From: Brenneria goodwinii
Lineage (GTDB): Bacteria; Pseudomonadota; Gammaproteobacteria; Enterobacterales; Enterobacteriaceae
Direction: 5' to 3'
DNA length: 64,000 bases
Assembly (NCBI RefSeq): GCF_002291445.1
Contig: NZ_CP014137.1
Location: forward strand, 4,092,001-4,156,000
Below, in pieces: positions 35,668-45,179 of the stretch. Made by a program: the position numbers and the translations under genes. Below the pieces are notes generated by a model, which was not told the DNA's origin, ran no database searches, and worked only from the letters and a program-made list of their open reading frames with translations. The stretch's first letter is position 1, and each line of letters begins with the position of its first letter.

Positions 35668-38306
35668 TGGACGCGCGTTGCTGGCAGATACTGGGCATAC
35701 AGCCAACACCAGATCAAGATATTATTCGTCAGGCTTATCGGCAAAAAGTGCCGCAATTCCACCCGGAAACCGACCCGCAAGGCTTCCAACTGCTGCGTCA
35801 GGCGTACGATACCGCCTGCAAACTGGCGCAAACCCCGGCACCCGAAAACAGCGTTGAAGACGAAGCCGATACCCCGGAAGCCGATAGTGAATTAACCTCG
35901 CTACAGGCCGCCTTTGATCAACTGTTGAGTAACCCGGCGCAGCGGTGCGACCCGCAATATTGGCAACGTTATATTCACTTACTGAACCAGCACAATGTAG
36001 ACGTCATTGACCGCATTCGCTGGCCCATGCTGCAACGTCTTTATCAGGAACCCGGACTCTCAAATCACTGCGCCCGGATACTGGCCGAACGTATGCGTTG
36101 GCAACAGCGCCTGCCCGAACTCGCCGAAGGCCCATCGGAGGAAATCAGAAATTTTCTGGACTCGCTTGAGCAAGACGACCTGTTCGATTTTTCAGTCTTA
36201 TCGCACCTTAGCCTGCCCGCTCAGTTGCAAACCATCACCTACTTTCAGCAGGCCAACGGACTGTTTTGGAACCGTCCGCCGTTTATGCTGAAAGCCCTGC
36301 TGGGCGGCGCCACCACCATTTACTGGCCCGACACGCCGGATCTGATGCTGCGGTTGGCCCGCTGGCACAGCTATGCGCAAGAACCCAGTAGCCAATTGCG
36401 CGATTACTGTCTGCAACAGATGGCGGAAAAACCGGAAGATGATGACCGGCTGTATCTCGCCGCCCGTCACTGCTCGCTGTGCGATGACCAGCAACAAGCA
36501 TTCACGCTCTGGTTCAGACTTTATCAGCGTAACGGCCATCCTCAAGCCGAACAGTGGATTCTAAACTGGTGCTTCCGCTATCAGAACGATCTGCTGCCTT
36601 TGCTGATTCATTCGCTCAATCACACGCCGGCGCCCGATCTGGCGGGTCTGCCGGTTGATGCGCCGCAACAATCCTTCTTTATTTCGCAACACAATACGCA
36701 AATGATGACGCGCTGGGGGCTGGCGCTACAGCAGTCTCCCGCCCCGCGGGCGAGAGACTATATACTGTGGAAACTGGGTAAACAGGATGTGTCGGTCATC
36801 TACCGCCACCTGTTGCAAAACGACGGCGGCGGCATTCCCCAGATGCTCTACTGGCATGCCTGCATGCTGACGCTAGGCGATGAGCGCCTGTTGCAAGACA
36901 TATTGGATCAACCGCAACCGGAAGACCCGCTGCACGCCCTGATTCTCCAGGGATTACAAACGCAGGCTGCGCAACGGCTGTCATGGCTGAGGTCATCCGC
37001 GATTATTCAATCTTTCACCCAATGGCTGGCAGACCCGGCATCCCCGCTGCCTGAGGCGTTCAGACAGGAAGACTCGGCAAGTTGGCGACAGGCTCAGGCC
37101 TGGCTTCGGCAATATCGTCCGTTGTCGCCGGACAGCCTGCGGAAACTCTATAACGAGGAATTACCGCAGCAGCGGATTGAACCGATAAAAGATTGTCTGG
37201 CCGATCTGTTGCCCTATGCCGAGATCGATCTTGCCCGCGTCGAAGAAAACATCAGCGCCCGGGATTCGCTACGGCAAGCCATACTATTAACCATCATGCT
37301 GGACGATCCGCTGGATGACATCATCACCGACGCCCTGCCGACGCTGCCCCAGCCGACGCCGGCGCACCCGGCCTATTCGCTCTTTACACTATTAAATGAG
37401 GCGGACAACCAGCAGGATGAGGCGATAGCGGCGTTGAAGCAGCGGTTAACGTTGAGCGATCCGTTGCATTACCGCTATTGGCTGAAGCTGCCGGTTTCGC
37501 TGGAAGAGTATGTCGACAATCCGGAAAGCGTCTGCTTTTTAGCCGCCGACGATTTCTACCGCAGCAACCGGCATTGGCAAGCCACGCTGGCGCAATCCCC
37601 CGTGATTTATCAGCTGTTCTTTCATGCCCTTTACGCATTACTGAGCGAGGGGGAACCGGCCGAGCGGCATCGTAGCCATCTGGAACAACTGGAGGTCAAC
37701 ACTGAACTGGAGGAGCAAATCAGAAATGAACTGCTTAACGGGCCGTCAGAGGCGTTACCCAAGCTGTTAACACAGCTTTCCAGTGATAAAAGGATCACCC
37801 AGACAGGCGGCATTCTATGCGATTTATCTACGCAGGACAGCAAGTTGCCCGATAGTAGCGAAGAGGATTTTTTGCTCGAATACGTCAACTATCCGCATGA
37901 AAATATCACCCTGCGGTTGATAGCGAAAACGTTACTGCAACTGACCAAGCAACGGGAAAGTCATTTCAGAGCGACTGCTCCGGCCAAGGCAAGCCACGTA
38001 TGGCAGTTCTGGCGCCTCAATAGCCGCCTCAACCGTCGTGGCTATCTGCTTCAGGCGGGGCTGGGCAGCATAATTATCCACTACGCAGGTCACTGGATCC
38101 CCCCGTCCATTCCCTATCACCACCTTGTGCCGCTGTTGCTGATAGTATGCAATGTCTTTATCGCAACGCGCCGACGATTTAATGATATGGGGCATAGCTC
38201 GCCGCAAAAGGGGGCGGTCATTACTATGTTGTTGCCTATATTGCTGCTGTTACCGTTAATCGGGCCCGGTTCGAAGGGGTGGAATAAATTTGGACCACCG
38301 CAGTAA
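35667..38306 (+). CDS. J-domain protein (DjlB/DjlC type) with C-terminal DUF805 membrane domain
   Basis: 879 residues. Residues 1-55 form a J-domain (CWQILGIQPTPDQDIIRQAYR, then the loop FHPETDPQG), with HPE where classical J-proteins have HPD. A long helical, leucine-rich middle of about 700 residues follows, like that of DjlB/DjlC. About residues 770-879 are a DUF805-type unit: SRLNRRGYLLQAG, then RRRFNDMGHSSPQKG, with hydrophobic helices around it. The E. coli relatives are about 480 residues, so this one is much longer. It should stimulate the HscC chaperone encoded opposite and would be anchored at the inner membrane. Partnership is inferred from E. coli DjlC-HscC. Confidence 0.78.
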   Translation: MDARCWQILGIQPTPDQDIIRQAYRQKVPQFHPETDPQGFQLLRQAYDTACKLAQTPAPENSVEDEADTPEADSELTSLQAAFDQLLSNPAQRCDPQYWQRYIHLLNQHNVDVIDRIRWPMLQRLYQEPGLSNHCARILAERMRWQQRLPELAEGPSEEIRNFLDSLEQDDLFDFSVLSHLSLPAQLQTITYFQQANGLFWNRPPFMLKALLGGATTIYWPDTPDLMLRLARWHSYAQEPSSQLRDYCLQQMAEKPEDDDRLYLAARHCSLCDDQQQAFTLWFRLYQRNGHPQAEQWILNWCFRYQNDLLPLLIHSLNHTPAPDLAGLPVDAPQQSFFISQHNTQMMTRWGLALQQSPAPRARDYILWKLGKQDVSVIYRHLLQNDGGGIPQMLYWHACMLTLGDERLLQDILDQPQPEDPLHALILQGLQTQAAQRLSWLRSSAIIQSFTQWLADPASPLPEAFRQEDSASWRQAQAWLRQYRPLSPDSLRKLYNEELPQQRIEPIKDCLADLLPYAEIDLARVEENISARDSLRQAILLTIMLDDPLDDIITDALPTLPQPTPAHPAYSLFTLLNEADNQQDEAIAALKQRLTLSDPLHYRYWLKLPVSLEEYVDNPESVCFLAADDFYRSNRHWQATLAQSPVIYQLFFHALYALLSEGEPAERHRSHLEQLEVNTELEEQIRNELLNGPSEALPKLLTQLSSDKRITQTGGILCDLSTQDSKLPDSSEEDFLLEYVNYPHENITLRLIAKTLLQLTKQRESHFRATAPAKASHVWQFWRLNSRLNRRGYLLQAGLGSIIIHYAGHWIPPSIPYHHLVPLLLIVCNVFIATRRRFNDMGHSSPQKGAVITMLLPILLLLPLIGPGSKGWNKFGPPQ

Positions 38307-38360
38307 CAGGCAAACAGCTAAACATCCGCAAGCGGTACCGCCATGTACCGCTTTATTGAA

Positions 38361-40052
38361 TTACCATTGTATTTCATCCAGATCCCGCTCAATACGTCGA
38401 CGCGTCTCTTCAATCTCCTGCGTATTCTGCGCCGCCAGTTTCCGCTCGAACTCACGTAGCCAGTCGCCGATCAACGCGCGCTCATCCGACCGGGATTGCG
38501 CCCAGGACTTCTCCAATCGGGCCAGCAAATTGCGATTAATCAGATTGTCTCTGGGGTGGATTTTCAACGCCTTTAAGCGTTGACGGCTGGTCTGCTGTTG
38601 CTGCTGACTCAACCCCGTAGGACTGCGGTCAATCACCTTGGTGAACGTATCTCCGCTATCGGGCAAATTGACATCCACTTCAAGCAATCCGTTGATGTCA
38701 TAGCTAAAACGAACATCAATAGACTGGCGACACGCCTGTGGTTTTATCGGCATATCGAATTCATCAATAAAGACGTTATTGGCGACATAGGGGCTTTCCC
38801 CCTGATAGATGGCGATGCGGATATTATCCTGACCGGGCGAGGCCGTAGAGAAAGTTTCTATCCGCGAGGTCGGTACGACGGTATTTCGTTCCAATATCGG
38901 CGAAAACAGACCGTCCTGCGTATCGTTTGCCGTTCTGATGCCTAAGGTGTACGGACAGACATCGGTCAGGATCACTTCCTCAATATCCTGTTCGCGCAGC
39001 CGACAGGCGGCCTGCACCGCCGCGCCCTGCGCAACCACCGTATCAGCATCCAGATGTTGATACGGCAGCTTGCCGAAGAGCCTAACGACCAACTTCTGAA
39101 TAACGGACATTTTCGACGCCCCGCCCACCAGCACAACGTGATCCAGCTGTTCGGGCTTCAAACGCGCATCATGCAACGCTTGTTCAATCGGCGCGCGTAT
39201 TCGGTTCAGCAACGGTAACCAGGCCGCTTCTATCGATCGCTCATCCGAAACCATAGGCCAGTCTTGCTCCCGCCAGTGCCAAAGCATGGCGTTCCCGGCG
39301 ACAGGATAACCCGGCTGGCACTTAAGGGCTTCGGCATGACTATACAAACCAGCCAGCTCCTGTGCCGGAATATCTCGCTCATCCAGTTTCCACTGATGCA
39401 AACAGGCTTTCACTATCGCCTGAGTAAAATCCTCGCCGCCGAGATAGTTATCACCCGCCGAGCTATGTACTTCAATCAAAGGAAAAGCGTATTCCAGCAC
39501 TGTGACGTCAAAGGTTCCGCCGCCCAGATCGAATACCAGAGTCCGGCCCAGCTCCTGCGTGTGCAAACCATAGGCCATAGAGGCGGCGGTCGGTTCGTTA
39601 ATCAGCCGCACCGCATTCAACTCCGCCAGTTCCGCCGCAAAACGCGTCTGTTTGCGCTGCTCATCGCTGAAATAAGCGGGTACGGAGATCACCACATCCT
39701 TGATGGCGCACCCAAGAAAACTTTCGGCGTCCGCCTTGAGCGATTTTAACACCATGGCTGAAAGTTCGGTGGGGGAAAAGGTCTGTTCGCCGAGCCGGAA
39801 AGTTTTTTGACTTCCCATATAGCGTTTGAACAGCGATGCCGACAGATGGGGATGCGTAGTCAGACGAGACGCCGCGGGTTTGCCAATCAGTATGCTGCCG
39901 TCATCATCAATACTGATCGCCGACGGCGTGGAGTATTCATCCAGCGCGTTCGGGATCAGCTGCGCTTTCCCGTCCCGCCAGACGCAAATCAGGCTATTGG
40001 TGGTTCCCAGATCGATACCAATTGCCAGAGAAGTATGCTGGGAATGAGTCAT
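38361..40052 (-). CDS. hscC: HscC, Hsp70-family chaperone
   Basis: 563 residues from the ATG at 40052, preceded by AAGGAAC; an in-frame ATG at 40103 is less likely. The Hsp70 ATPase domain has IGIDLGTTNSLICVW, INEPTAASMAYGL, FDLGGGTFDVTVLE and VVLVGGASKMSVIQ. The substrate domain begins near LTDVCPYTLGIR. HscC lacks the long lid of DnaK, and this protein matches that shorter length. It faces the DUF1266 and J-domain genes, convergent, with a 54-base gap. The E. coli counterpart partners DjlB/DjlC; it exchanges nucleotide fast and binds few substrates. Confidence 0.9.
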   Translation of the reverse strand: MTHSQHTSLAIGIDLGTTNSLICVWRDGKAQLIPNALDEYSTPSAISIDDDGSILIGKPAASRLTTHPHLSASLFKRYMGSQKTFRLGEQTFSPTELSAMVLKSLKADAESFLGCAIKDVVISVPAYFSDEQRKQTRFAAELAELNAVRLINEPTAASMAYGLHTQELGRTLVFDLGGGTFDVTVLEYAFPLIEVHSSAGDNYLGGEDFTQAIVKACLHQWKLDERDIPAQELAGLYSHAEALKCQPGYPVAGNAMLWHWREQDWPMVSDERSIEAAWLPLLNRIRAPIEQALHDARLKPEQLDHVVLVGGASKMSVIQKLVVRLFGKLPYQHLDADTVVAQGAAVQAACRLREQDIEEVILTDVCPYTLGIRTANDTQDGLFSPILERNTVVPTSRIETFSTASPGQDNIRIAIYQGESPYVANNVFIDEFDMPIKPQACRQSIDVRFSYDINGLLEVDVNLPDSGDTFTKVIDRSPTGLSQQQQQTSRQRLKALKIHPRDNLINRNLLARLEKSWAQSRSDERALIGDWLREFERKLAAQNTQEIEETRRRIERDLDEIQW

Positions 40053-40325
40053 GCTGTTGTTCCTTTTTATTCCCTTAACCGATGCGCGGGGGATCGACGA
40101 CAACCTGTGCGGCGAAGGCAGACACCAAATTCAACCTGCCAGGCGATGGCCCGACAGTATAAACATAACCGCCTGACGCAGAAAAGGATCCCTGTGTTTT
40201 CTTGGGTGTGGATGTTCGTTTAACGCAGCGCCAAACTCAGTGTTGGCAAGAAACGGGCATGGTATTGGCGGGAAAACACAGAAGGCGGCGAATAGCGCCG
40301 CCTTCTGCGAAGAGAGACTTGCGGA

Positions 40326-41507
40326 TTAACCCCAGACTTCGTCGGCGATGGCTTTCACCAGCGCGATTTTCGCCCATTGCTGTTCTTCCGTCAGAATGTT
40401 GCCCTCTTCCGTGGAGGCGAAACCACACTGGGTGCTGAGACACAAACGCTCCAGAGGAATATAGCGGGTCGCTTCGTTGATGCGGTTAATCACCGCCTGC
40501 TTATCTTCCAACTCGCCCACTTTCGAGGAGATCAGCCCCAGCACCACCTGTTTATTGCCGGAAACCTGTGCCAGCGGCGAGAAATCGCCGGCACGTTCGG
40601 TATCAAACTCCAGGTAGTAGGCGGAAACGTTCTCACGGGCGAACAGAACATCGGCCACCGGCTGGTAACCGCCGCTGGCCGCCCAGGATGAGTGGTAGTT
40701 GCCGCGGCAAACGTGAGTGGTCAGCGCCAGATCCGCCGGAGCGCCTTCAATCGCGGCATTGTTGGCCTTCAGATACAACTCGGCCAGCGTATTAACCTTG
40801 CCATTCTTCGGCACTTCGCCGTGGGAATGACCGCAACCGCAGCCGTCGGTGGATTTCGGCGTATCCGCCGCGCCCGAACCGGCAAATTTCGGGTCGACCA
40901 GCATGCCCCAGGTGCAATCATCCAGTTGCAGATTGCGGCAACCGGCGGCATAAATTTCTTTGATGAACGTCTGATACGCCTTGGCGATATCCGCCACCAG
41001 TTCGTCTTCCGTCGGGTAGATCTCGGCGGTCAGCGCCTTGTTATCCGGGCGCTGGAGTTCCGCCAGAAATTGAGCCGGCGACGGAACCGTCATCCGGGGC
41101 ACGATACCCGGTTCGGCAAACTGGAGCAGAAATTTGAAATGTTCGACAAAAGCATGGTTCTCGCCGGAAATTTTCCCGGTCAGACGGGCCGTTTCTGGGC
41201 GTGTTTCTTTATCCGCAAACACGTATCCCTTGGAGATAGCCGCTTTTTCAACGCCGTTCAGCGCCCACATAAAGTCCAGATGCCACCAGCTACGACGAAA
41301 TTCCCCATCGGTGATCACCTGTAATCCGGCGCGTTTCTGTTTTTCCACCAGTTCGGTAATCGCTTTGTCTTCAACGCCTTTAAGTTGCTCAGCGGACAAT
41401 TCGCCTTTGGCAAACTGGGTACGCGCGTCATGCAGGTACTGAGGTCGAAGGTAACTACCGACGACGTCCGCGCGGAAAGGAGGGGTTTGCTGTTGTAATG
41501 TGCCCAT
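40326..41507 (-). CDS. MetE-like cobalamin-independent methyltransferase (single-domain)
   Basis: 393 residues, about half of MetE, corresponding to its C-terminal catalytic barrel; this is the normal length of YxjG/YxjH-type proteins, not a truncation. The zinc-site region is seen as THVCRGNYHSSW (His, Cys) and LCLSTQCGFASTEEGN (second Cys), with an intervening Glu. GSYLRPQYL near the start is also typical. It would transfer a methyl group to homocysteine or a related thiol from a folate or other donor. Start at 41507 chosen from the family pattern. It is not in the E. coli rlmJ-prlC interval and arrives with the hscC insertion. No MetJ box seen. Confidence 0.83.
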   Translation of the reverse strand: MGTLQQQTPPFRADVVGSYLRPQYLHDARTQFAKGELSAEQLKGVEDKAITELVEKQKRAGLQVITDGEFRRSWWHLDFMWALNGVEKAAISKGYVFADKETRPETARLTGKISGENHAFVEHFKFLLQFAEPGIVPRMTVPSPAQFLAELQRPDNKALTAEIYPTEDELVADIAKAYQTFIKEIYAAGCRNLQLDDCTWGMLVDPKFAGSGAADTPKSTDGCGCGHSHGEVPKNGKVNTLAELYLKANNAAIEGAPADLALTTHVCRGNYHSSWAASGGYQPVADVLFARENVSAYYLEFDTERAGDFSPLAQVSGNKQVVLGLISSKVGELEDKQAVINRINEATRYIPLERLCLSTQCGFASTEEGNILTEEQQWAKIALVKAIADEVWG

Positions 41508-41828
41508 ATTGATTCAGTCTCTGTTTTTCATTTTAGGATGATGAAAAGAGACTACCACGTAACATTCCGGCCTTGAGCTGAAAACTCTTCACCAGAAATA
41601 ACGAACTTGAAATTTCTTCATGATGTCGGTTGACCGCTCATCATAAAAATAGCGGAAAAGAGAGCGATGCATTCGCCGCAGCAGTGGGAGCATCAACCGG
41701 GAATACGGGTGATGAATTCATGCCAATCGCGCCCGCCGCCATTGATTTTAACTATAATTGACCTCATCTTAATGGTTAATCAGCTATTTATATCGGCCTT
41801 GTCGATCCCATAACATCAGGACTGCGCT
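41508..41828. other. Divergent promoter region between MetE-like gene and prlC
   Basis: 321 bases without a gene. A -35-like TTGACC lies at 41758-41763 and AT-rich TATTTATAT about 21 bases later, before prlC. The spacing is poor, so no promoter is claimed with confidence. No repeats or hairpins stand out. Confidence 0.35.
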
Positions 41829-43871
41829 ATGACGAACCCATTACTGTCCCCCTTTACCCTTCCCCCCTTTTCCAAAATTAAAACGGAAGACATTGTCCCG
41901 GCGGTAAAAGACGCACTGGAAGCGTGCCGTCAGACCGTGGAAAACGTTGTCGCCCAGCCAGGCCCGTTTACCTGGGATAACCTCTGCCAGCCGCTGGCCG
42001 ACAGCGACGATCGCCTCGGCCGGATTTTTTCGCCGATCGGCCATCTGAATGCAGTAAAAAATAGCCCGGAACTGCGCAGCGCCTACGAACAGTGTCTGCC
42101 GCTGCTGTCCGAACACAGCACCTGGGTCGGCCAGCATGCCGGACTCTATCAGGCGTACCGCAGCCTGAAGGAAGGCGAACATTACGCCGCCATGAGCGTG
42201 GCGCAAAAGAAAGCGGTCGATAACGCCCTGCGTGATTTTGAGTTATCCGGTATCGGCCTGCCGCCCGAAAAACAGAAGCGTTACGGTGAAATCGCGGCCC
42301 GGCAGTCCGAACTGGGCTCGCAGTTCAGCAACAATGTGCTGGACGCCACCATGGGCTGGAGCAAACTGATCACCGACGTATCCGAGCTGGAAGGGATGCC
42401 GGAAAGCGCGCTGGCCGCCGCCAAAGCACAGGCGGAAGCCAAAGAACAGGATGGCTGGCTGCTGACGCTGGATATGCCCAGCTACCTGCCGGTGATGACC
42501 TACTGCGCCAATCAGGCGCTGCGCGAAGAAATGTACCGCGCTTATACCACTCGCGCCTCCGATCAAGGGCCGAATGCCGGCAAGTGGGATAACAGCGATA
42601 TCATGGCGGAAAAGCTGGCGCTGCGTCATGAACTGGCGCAACTGCTCGGCTTTGCGAGTTATGCCCATAAGTCCCTGGCGACCAAAATGGCGGAAAATCC
42701 GCAGCAGGTGATCGATTTTCTCTCCGATCTGGCCAAACGCGCGCGTCCCCAGGCGGAAGAAGAGTTGGCGCAGCTACGCGCTTTCGCTAAAAAGACCTAC
42801 GGCGTCGCAGACTTGCAGCCGTGGGATATCACCTACTATAGCGAACAGCAGAAACAGCATCTTTATTCCATCAGCGATGAGCAGCTGCGTCCCTATTTCC
42901 CGGAACAGCGCGTTGTCGAAGGGTTGTTCGAAGTGGTTAAGCGCATCTATGGCATTACCGCCAAAGAGCGCAAGGACGTGGATGTATGGCATCCGGAAGT
43001 GCGTTTCTTCGACCTGTTTGATGAAAATGGCGAGCTGCGCGGCAGTTTCTACCTTGATCTCTACGCACGCGAACACAAACGCGGCGGCGCCTGGATGGAT
43101 GACTGCGTCGGCAACCTGCGCAAAGGCGACGGCGAACTGCAAAAACCGGTCGCCTACCTGACCTGTAACTTCAACCGTCCGGTTAACGGCAAGCCGGCGC
43201 TGTTCACCCATGACGAAGTCACCACGCTGTTCCACGAGTTCGGTCACGGCCTGCATCATATGCTGACCAGGATTGATACCGCGGGCGTCGCCGGGATCAG
43301 CGGCGTGCCGTGGGATGCCGTCGAGCTGCCAAGCCAGTTTATGGAAAACTGGTGCTGGGAGCCGGAAGCGCTGGCCTTTATCTCCGGGCACTATGAAACC
43401 GGCGAACCGCTGCCGCAGGAACTGCTGGATAAAATGCTGGCGGCGAAGAATTATCAGGCGGCGTTGTTCATCCTGCGCCAGCTCGAGTTCGGTCTGTTCG
43501 ATTTCCGTCTGCATGCGGAATTCGATCCGGCCAAAGGCGCGCAAATTCTGCCGACGCTGGCAGAGGTCAAAGCGCAGGTCGCGGTGGTGCCAAGCCCAAG
43601 CTGGGGGCGCTTCCCGCACGCGTTCAGCCATATCTTCGCCGGCGGTTACGCGGCCGGTTACTACAGCTATCTGTGGGCCGATGTGCTGGCGGCGGACGCC
43701 TATTCCCGCTTCCAGGAAGAAGGCATTTTCAATCGCGCCACCGGTCAATCTTTCCTGGATAACATCCTGTCGCGCGGCGGTTCCGAAGAGCCGATGGTGC
43801 TGTTCAAACGCTTCCGCGGCCGTGAGCCACGGCTCGATGCCATGCTGCGCCACTATGGTATTAAAGAGTGA
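41829..43871 (+). CDS. prlC: Oligopeptidase A
   Basis: 680 residues, the E. coli PrlC (OpdA) length. The M3-family zinc site HEFGHGLHHM is preceded by a conserved LFHE. The C-terminal motif YAAGYYSYLWADVLAADAYSRF is also characteristic. The cytoplasmic metallopeptidase degrades signal peptides and other oligopeptides. It is followed 13 bases later by rsmJ in the same direction, as in E. coli. Confidence 0.96.
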   Translation: MTNPLLSPFTLPPFSKIKTEDIVPAVKDALEACRQTVENVVAQPGPFTWDNLCQPLADSDDRLGRIFSPIGHLNAVKNSPELRSAYEQCLPLLSEHSTWVGQHAGLYQAYRSLKEGEHYAAMSVAQKKAVDNALRDFELSGIGLPPEKQKRYGEIAARQSELGSQFSNNVLDATMGWSKLITDVSELEGMPESALAAAKAQAEAKEQDGWLLTLDMPSYLPVMTYCANQALREEMYRAYTTRASDQGPNAGKWDNSDIMAEKLALRHELAQLLGFASYAHKSLATKMAENPQQVIDFLSDLAKRARPQAEEELAQLRAFAKKTYGVADLQPWDITYYSEQQKQHLYSISDEQLRPYFPEQRVVEGLFEVVKRIYGITAKERKDVDVWHPEVRFFDLFDENGELRGSFYLDLYAREHKRGGAWMDDCVGNLRKGDGELQKPVAYLTCNFNRPVNGKPALFTHDEVTTLFHEFGHGLHHMLTRIDTAGVAGISGVPWDAVELPSQFMENWCWEPEALAFISGHYETGEPLPQELLDKMLAAKNYQAALFILRQLEFGLFDFRLHAEFDPAKGAQILPTLAEVKAQVAVVPSPSWGRFPHAFSHIFAGGYAAGYYSYLWADVLAADAYSRFQEEGIFNRATGQSFLDNILSRGGSEEPMVLFKRFRGREPRLDAMLRHYGIKE

Positions 43872-43884
43872 ATGGCGTTAAAGG

Positions 43885-44640
43885 ATGAGTATCTGCCTGA
43901 TCGCCGAGGAAGGCGCCAATAACGGCGCTTTGACCGCGCTGGCCGAGCGCTGGGGGTTGATATCCGATCCCGCAGCAATCATGGCTCTGGTGCTGACGCC
44001 GGCGCGTCTGGAATTGCGTAAACGGGACGAACCCCGCCTAGGGGCGGTCTATGTTGATTTCGTCTCGGGCACGCTGGCACATCGTCGCCGTTTCGGCGGC
44101 GGACGCGGTGAAGCGGTCGCCAAGGCGGTCGGCATTAAAAAGGATTACCTGCCCGATGTGGTCGATGCCACCGCCGGGCTGGGGCGCGATGCTTTTGTGC
44201 TGGCTTCATTAGGGTGCCGGGTACGAATGCTGGAGAGGAACCCCGTGGTGGCGGCGCTGCTGGATGACGGCTTGCAACGCGGTTATCAGGATGAGGAGAT
44301 CGGCCGGTGGCTGCGCGAGCGGCTGACGCTGCTGCACGCTTCCAGCCTGCACGCATTACGCGACATCACGCCGCCCCCGGACGTTGTCTATCTCGACCCG
44401 ATGTTTCCACATCGGCAAAAAAGCGCGCTGGTGAAAAAAGAGATGCGGGTGTTTCAATCGTTGGTGGGAGCGGATGATGACGCCGATGCTTTGCTGGCTC
44501 CCGCTCGGCGGCTGGCCAAAAAACGCGTGGTGGTAAAACGGCCGGACTATGCGCCGCCGCTGGCAGGCATTCCCGCGCAATCGATGCTTGCAACCAAAAG
44601 TCACCGCTTCGATTTTTATCTGCCGCAGGCACAACAATAA
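43885..44640 (+). CDS. rsmJ: 16S rRNA (guanine-N2)-methyltransferase RsmJ
   Basis: 251 residues. The family signature RRRFGGGRGEAVAKAVGIK and the S-adenosylmethionine motif VVDATAGLGRDAFVLASLG are present. The catalytic-type motif YLDPMFPHRQKSALVKKEMR is nearly identical to E. coli RsmJ (YhiQ) as I recall it. It methylates G1516 of 16S rRNA. It is co-transcribed with prlC (13-base gap). Confidence 0.95.
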   Translation: MSICLIAEEGANNGALTALAERWGLISDPAAIMALVLTPARLELRKRDEPRLGAVYVDFVSGTLAHRRRFGGGRGEAVAKAVGIKKDYLPDVVDATAGLGRDAFVLASLGCRVRMLERNPVVAALLDDGLQRGYQDEEIGRWLRERLTLLHASSLHALRDITPPPDVVYLDPMFPHRQKSALVKKEMRVFQSLVGADDDADALLAPARRLAKKRVVVKRPDYAPPLAGIPAQSMLATKSHRFDFYLPQAQQ

Positions 44641-44641
44641 T

Positions 44642-44669
44642 ACCAATCCTCGCTTGTGCGAGGATTGGT
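44642..44669. terminator. Twelve-base-stem hairpin after rsmJ
   Basis: ACCAATCCTCGC-TTGT-GCGAGGATTGGT is a perfect stem starting two bases after the rsmJ stop. No T-run follows on either strand. It is probably the transcript end of prlC-rsmJ, protected or terminated with factor help. Confidence 0.6.
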
Positions 44670-44732
44670 CGCTATGGCATGACACCCCGCCTTAAACCTA
44701 TCAGCCGGCAGCCGGCAGCCGTTTGCCGCCCT

Positions 44733-45179
44733 TTATTCTTCTTCTGCTTCGTCGTCATCCCGCAACGGCACAATCAACATATCGATATGTACCGTGTTAA
44801 TCAATTGACGTGCGGAAGACATGAGTTTACTCCAGAAATCCTGATGATGACCGCACAGCACCAAATCCATATCGTACTTCTTGATGGCATCAACCAGAAT
44901 TTGCCCCAAATCGCCGCTACCGCTCAGTGTCTGAGTAATGGGATAACCGGCATTCTGGGAAAGCTCAAGCAGCGCATGCTGGGTTTCCTCAGAGATCCGT
45001 TGCTGCATATCACCCAAATTGACGTCGATAAGCCCAGTGTAAAGATCAGAGTAATTCACATCGACGTGAATTAAAGACACTTTCGCGTTATACGGTCTGG
45101 CCATGGAGACCGCTTTTTCCACTAACACTTTGCTTTCCGGAGAAAGGTCAACAGCAACAAGGATATGTTTGTAAGCCAT
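44733..45179 (-). CDS. uspA: Universal stress protein A
   Basis: 148 residues, UspA fold. The N-terminal MAYKHILVAVDLSPES is the family start. The DLGQILVDAIKKYDMDLVLCGHHQDFWSKLMSSARQLINTVHIDMLIVP end is typical of UspA proper, which lacks the ATP-binding GxGxxG of UspFG. A short acidic tail (DDDEAEEE) is present. It acts in the cytoplasm under stress and growth arrest. It is divergent from uspB, as in E. coli. The E. coli dtpB gene between uspA and rsmJ is absent. Confidence 0.95.
   Translation of the reverse strand: MAYKHILVAVDLSPESKVLVEKAVSMARPYNAKVSLIHVDVNYSDLYTGLIDVNLGDMQQRISEETQHALLELSQNAGYPITQTLSGSGDLGQILVDAIKKYDMDLVLCGHHQDFWSKLMSSARQLINTVHIDMLIVPLRDDDEAEEE

Noticed and set aside
40326..41507. 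A truncated metE pseudogene
   Set aside because: The length and intact zinc motifs match the naturally short YxjG/YxjH-type family.
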